A DNA stretch of 5,581 bases, taken from NCBI GenBank assembly GCA_009843585.1, contig VYDC01000008.1, positions 1-5,581 of the forward strand, read 5' to 3'. The notes under the pieces are model-generated. The model was not told the DNA's origin and did no database searches. It saw nothing but the letters and a program-made list of their open reading frames with translations. Every line of letters begins with the position of its first letter. Within the stretch, counting starts at the first letter, position 1. Made by a program: the position numbers and the translations under genes. The DNA comes from Chloroflexota bacterium. GTDB taxonomy: Bacteria; Chloroflexota; Dehalococcoidia; UBA2979. Positions 4,675 through 5,581 of this stretch are shown here, piece by piece.

Positions 4675-5288
4675 GCCGCGCCGCGCTGGGACGGCTCAGG
4701 CAACCGCTGGCCCCGGAGCTGGTGTCGGAGCGCACGACGGAGCACGGCGAGGTGCTCCGCTACATCGAGGGCTGGCGGGCCATCGAGCAGGCGAACGCCG
4801 TCTTCGGGCCGGACCGCTGGGGCGCCGAGCTCGTCGGCGAGGTCGGCTCCCGTCCGGCCCCGGCTGCGGACGGCGACGGCGCCGTCCTCTACACCGCGAC
4901 CGTGCGGGTCACCGCCTGGGGCTGCCTCCCGCACAGCGACGTCGGCACGGCCGTCGCCGAGGGAGGCTCGGCGGACGCGCACGCGGCGGCGGTGAAGGCC
5001 GCGGCGACCGACGCCCTCAAGCGCGCGCTCCGGCACTTCGGGGCGCGCTTCGGGAACGGCCTCGCGAGCGGGCCCGCCGTCGGGGCTCCGGGCGCGCGGC
5101 CCGAGGAGCTCCGGCGGCGCGTGCTCGAGATCGCCCGGAGCGCGGGCTCGGACGAGGCCCGCACCGAGAGCTGGGTCGAGCGGCGCTACGGGCGCCCGCT
5201 CGCAGAGCTCGACGCGGAGGCGCTGCTCGCCTGCGTCGACGCGCTCTCTCGCGGACTCCACCGCCGCGACGGCTCGCGGGCGGCCTGA
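4629..5288 (+). CDS. Rad52/Rad22-family single-strand annealing protein
   Basis: This 219-residue protein would coat and anneal complementary single strands, the known role of Rad52-type annealing proteins in plasmids and phages. Conserved family features are visible: LAPELVSERTTEHGEVLRYIEG at about 27-48, AIEQANAVFGPDRWGAE at 51-67, a strand region at 86-97 (VLYTATVRVTAW), the AEGGSADAH turn at 110-118, and the hallmark KAAATDALKRALRHFGARFG at 123-142. Residues 158-212 form a helical C-terminal region with an RRYGRPLAELDAEALLACVDAL stretch; similar tails occur in several recombination mediators, but its role here is unknown. The eukaryotic Rad51-binding region is absent, as is usual in bacteria. 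The ATG is supported by AGGAG at 4614-4618 with 10-base spacing, inside the end of the primase gene. The position straight after a primase supports a role in replicating or repairing incoming DNA. Confidence 0.9.
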   Translation: MDESTRHSPPRPGRLSRAALGRLRQPLAPELVSERTTEHGEVLRYIEGWRAIEQANAVFGPDRWGAELVGEVGSRPAPAADGDGAVLYTATVRVTAWGCLPHSDVGTAVAEGGSADAHAAAVKAAATDALKRALRHFGARFGNGLASGPAVGAPGARPEELRRRVLEIARSAGSDEARTESWVERRYGRPLAELDAEALLACVDALSRGLHRRDGSRAA

Positions 5289-5294
5289 CCGCAG

Positions 5295-5501
5295 GTGGCC
5301 CGCACCTACAGCCGGGTCGTGGAGACGCGCCACGGCCGCTACGACGTCGCCCGGATACCGCTGCCCGAGTGCCCGATCCCAGGCTTCCGGGCGAGCCTCA
5401 TCCAGGCCGTCCACGCGGATCGCCCGCCCCGGCGGGCTATACGCCTCACGCTCTACGAGCGGGCGGACCCGCCCCGCGGCGAGGCCTCCCGTGCGGCGTA
5501 G
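5295..5501 (+). CDS. Unknown 68-aa protein
   Basis: I do not recognise this protein. The GTG start lies 6 bases after the preceding stop, and the stop is followed so closely by the next gene that the two overlap by 11 bases; this position inside a tight operon is the main support. The Shine-Dalgarno sequence is weak (GCAGG directly before the start). The sequence alternates charged and aliphatic residues in short beta-like stretches (YSRVVETRHGRYDVARIPL, RRAIRLTLYERADPP) with one Cys (residue 26) and a Pro-rich turn (PLPECPIPGF). It has no transmembrane helix, signal peptide or known motif. The composition is more protein-like than the Arg/Gly/Pro shadows in other frames. A small accessory or DNA-mimic-type factor would fit its neighbours but cannot be shown. 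Confidence 0.6.
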   Translation: MARTYSRVVETRHGRYDVARIPLPECPIPGFRASLIQAVHADRPPRRAIRLTLYERADPPRGEASRAA

Positions 5502-5581
5502 GGAGCCCCGCGGCCAGAGCGACCCGTACAGCGAGATCGCCGGCCGCATCATCGCCGCGCTGGAGCGCGGCACCGTGCCCT
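5491..5581 (+). CDS. ArdC-like N-terminal domain, 3'-partial at the window end
   Basis: A GTG at 5491 opens a frame of 30 codons that runs off the window: a basic MRRREPRGQS leader, then DPYSEIAGRIIAALERGTVP. This matches the opening helix of the ArdC N-terminal domain family (D.Y..I...II..LE.G..P), found at the start of plasmid antirestriction/ssDNA-binding proteins that usually carry a C-terminal zinc-metallopeptidase-like domain. GAGG at 5481-5484 gives a ribosome site at 6-base spacing. The gene overlaps the previous one by 11 bases, continuing the operon. In conjugative plasmids ArdC protects incoming single-stranded DNA from host restriction, which suits a location beside a primase and an annealing protein. 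Only the N-terminus is visible, so the C-terminal domain is unknown. Replication-initiator or toprim fusions with this N-terminal domain also exist. Confidence 0.75.
   Translation, partial: MRRREPRGQSDPYSEIAGRIIAALERGTVP

Noticed and set aside
4437..5573. 378-codon minus-strand open frame
   Set aside because: It lies antisense to the clear Rad52-family gene and its neighbours, and its sequence shows no motif.
1..5581. tRNA genes, CRISPR arrays, insertion sequences, integrase attachment sites
   Set aside because: I looked for T-loop GTTCGA-type motifs, regularly spaced repeats, terminal inverted repeats with transposase frames and long direct repeats. None was convincing.

Overview
The window is very G+C-rich with tightly packed, overlapping genes. 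Codon third positions are almost all G or C, and start/stop overlaps of the ATGA and GTGA type recur. This points to a high-GC bacterium, most probably an actinobacterium (a Rubrobacter- or Thermoleophilia-like lineage would fit). That placement is inference from composition and gene content; no taxonomic marker is present. The gene content of the right half (DnaG-like primase, Rad52-type annealing protein, ArdC-like start) is typical of plasmids, integrative conjugative elements or large phages, so the window is probably accessory DNA.

Layout, left to right, all genes on the + strand. (1) 2-982: a membrane protein, probably missing its N-terminus at the window edge. It has a DUF2207-C-like region, a single transmembrane helix and an OB-fold-like C-terminal domain. 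(2) 983-1737: about 755 bases with no convincing gene. It holds four 11-bp tandem units (1016-1059), a second, weaker 11-bp-spaced set next to a possible -10 element (1176-1220), and about 490 bases rich in stem-loops (1225-1715) that may be a structured RNA or a long leader. (3) 1738-2352 and 2349-3335: two translationally coupled genes of unknown function. The first carries a zincin-like helix with HQLQH in place of HExxH. The second is a long helical protein with a compact C-terminal domain. (4) 3336-3466: two strong adjacent stem-loops, the first probably terminating the upstream pair. (5) 3467-5581: a five-gene chain: a 41-aa Arg-rich small ORF, a DnaG-like primase, a Rad52/Rad22-family protein, a 68-aa unknown protein, and the first 30 codons of an ArdC-like gene that runs off the window.

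The right-hand chain reads as one operon. Each junction is an overlap or a gap of only 6 bases, and the known members (priming, single-strand annealing, ssDNA binding/antirestriction) all act on single-stranded DNA. This suggests a module for establishing or replicating a mobile element after it enters as ssDNA. The parts most worth a second look are the hairpin-rich gap with its tandem repeats, the coupled pair with the altered HExxH-like motif, and the small ORF whose end overlaps the primase start next to a perfect palindrome.
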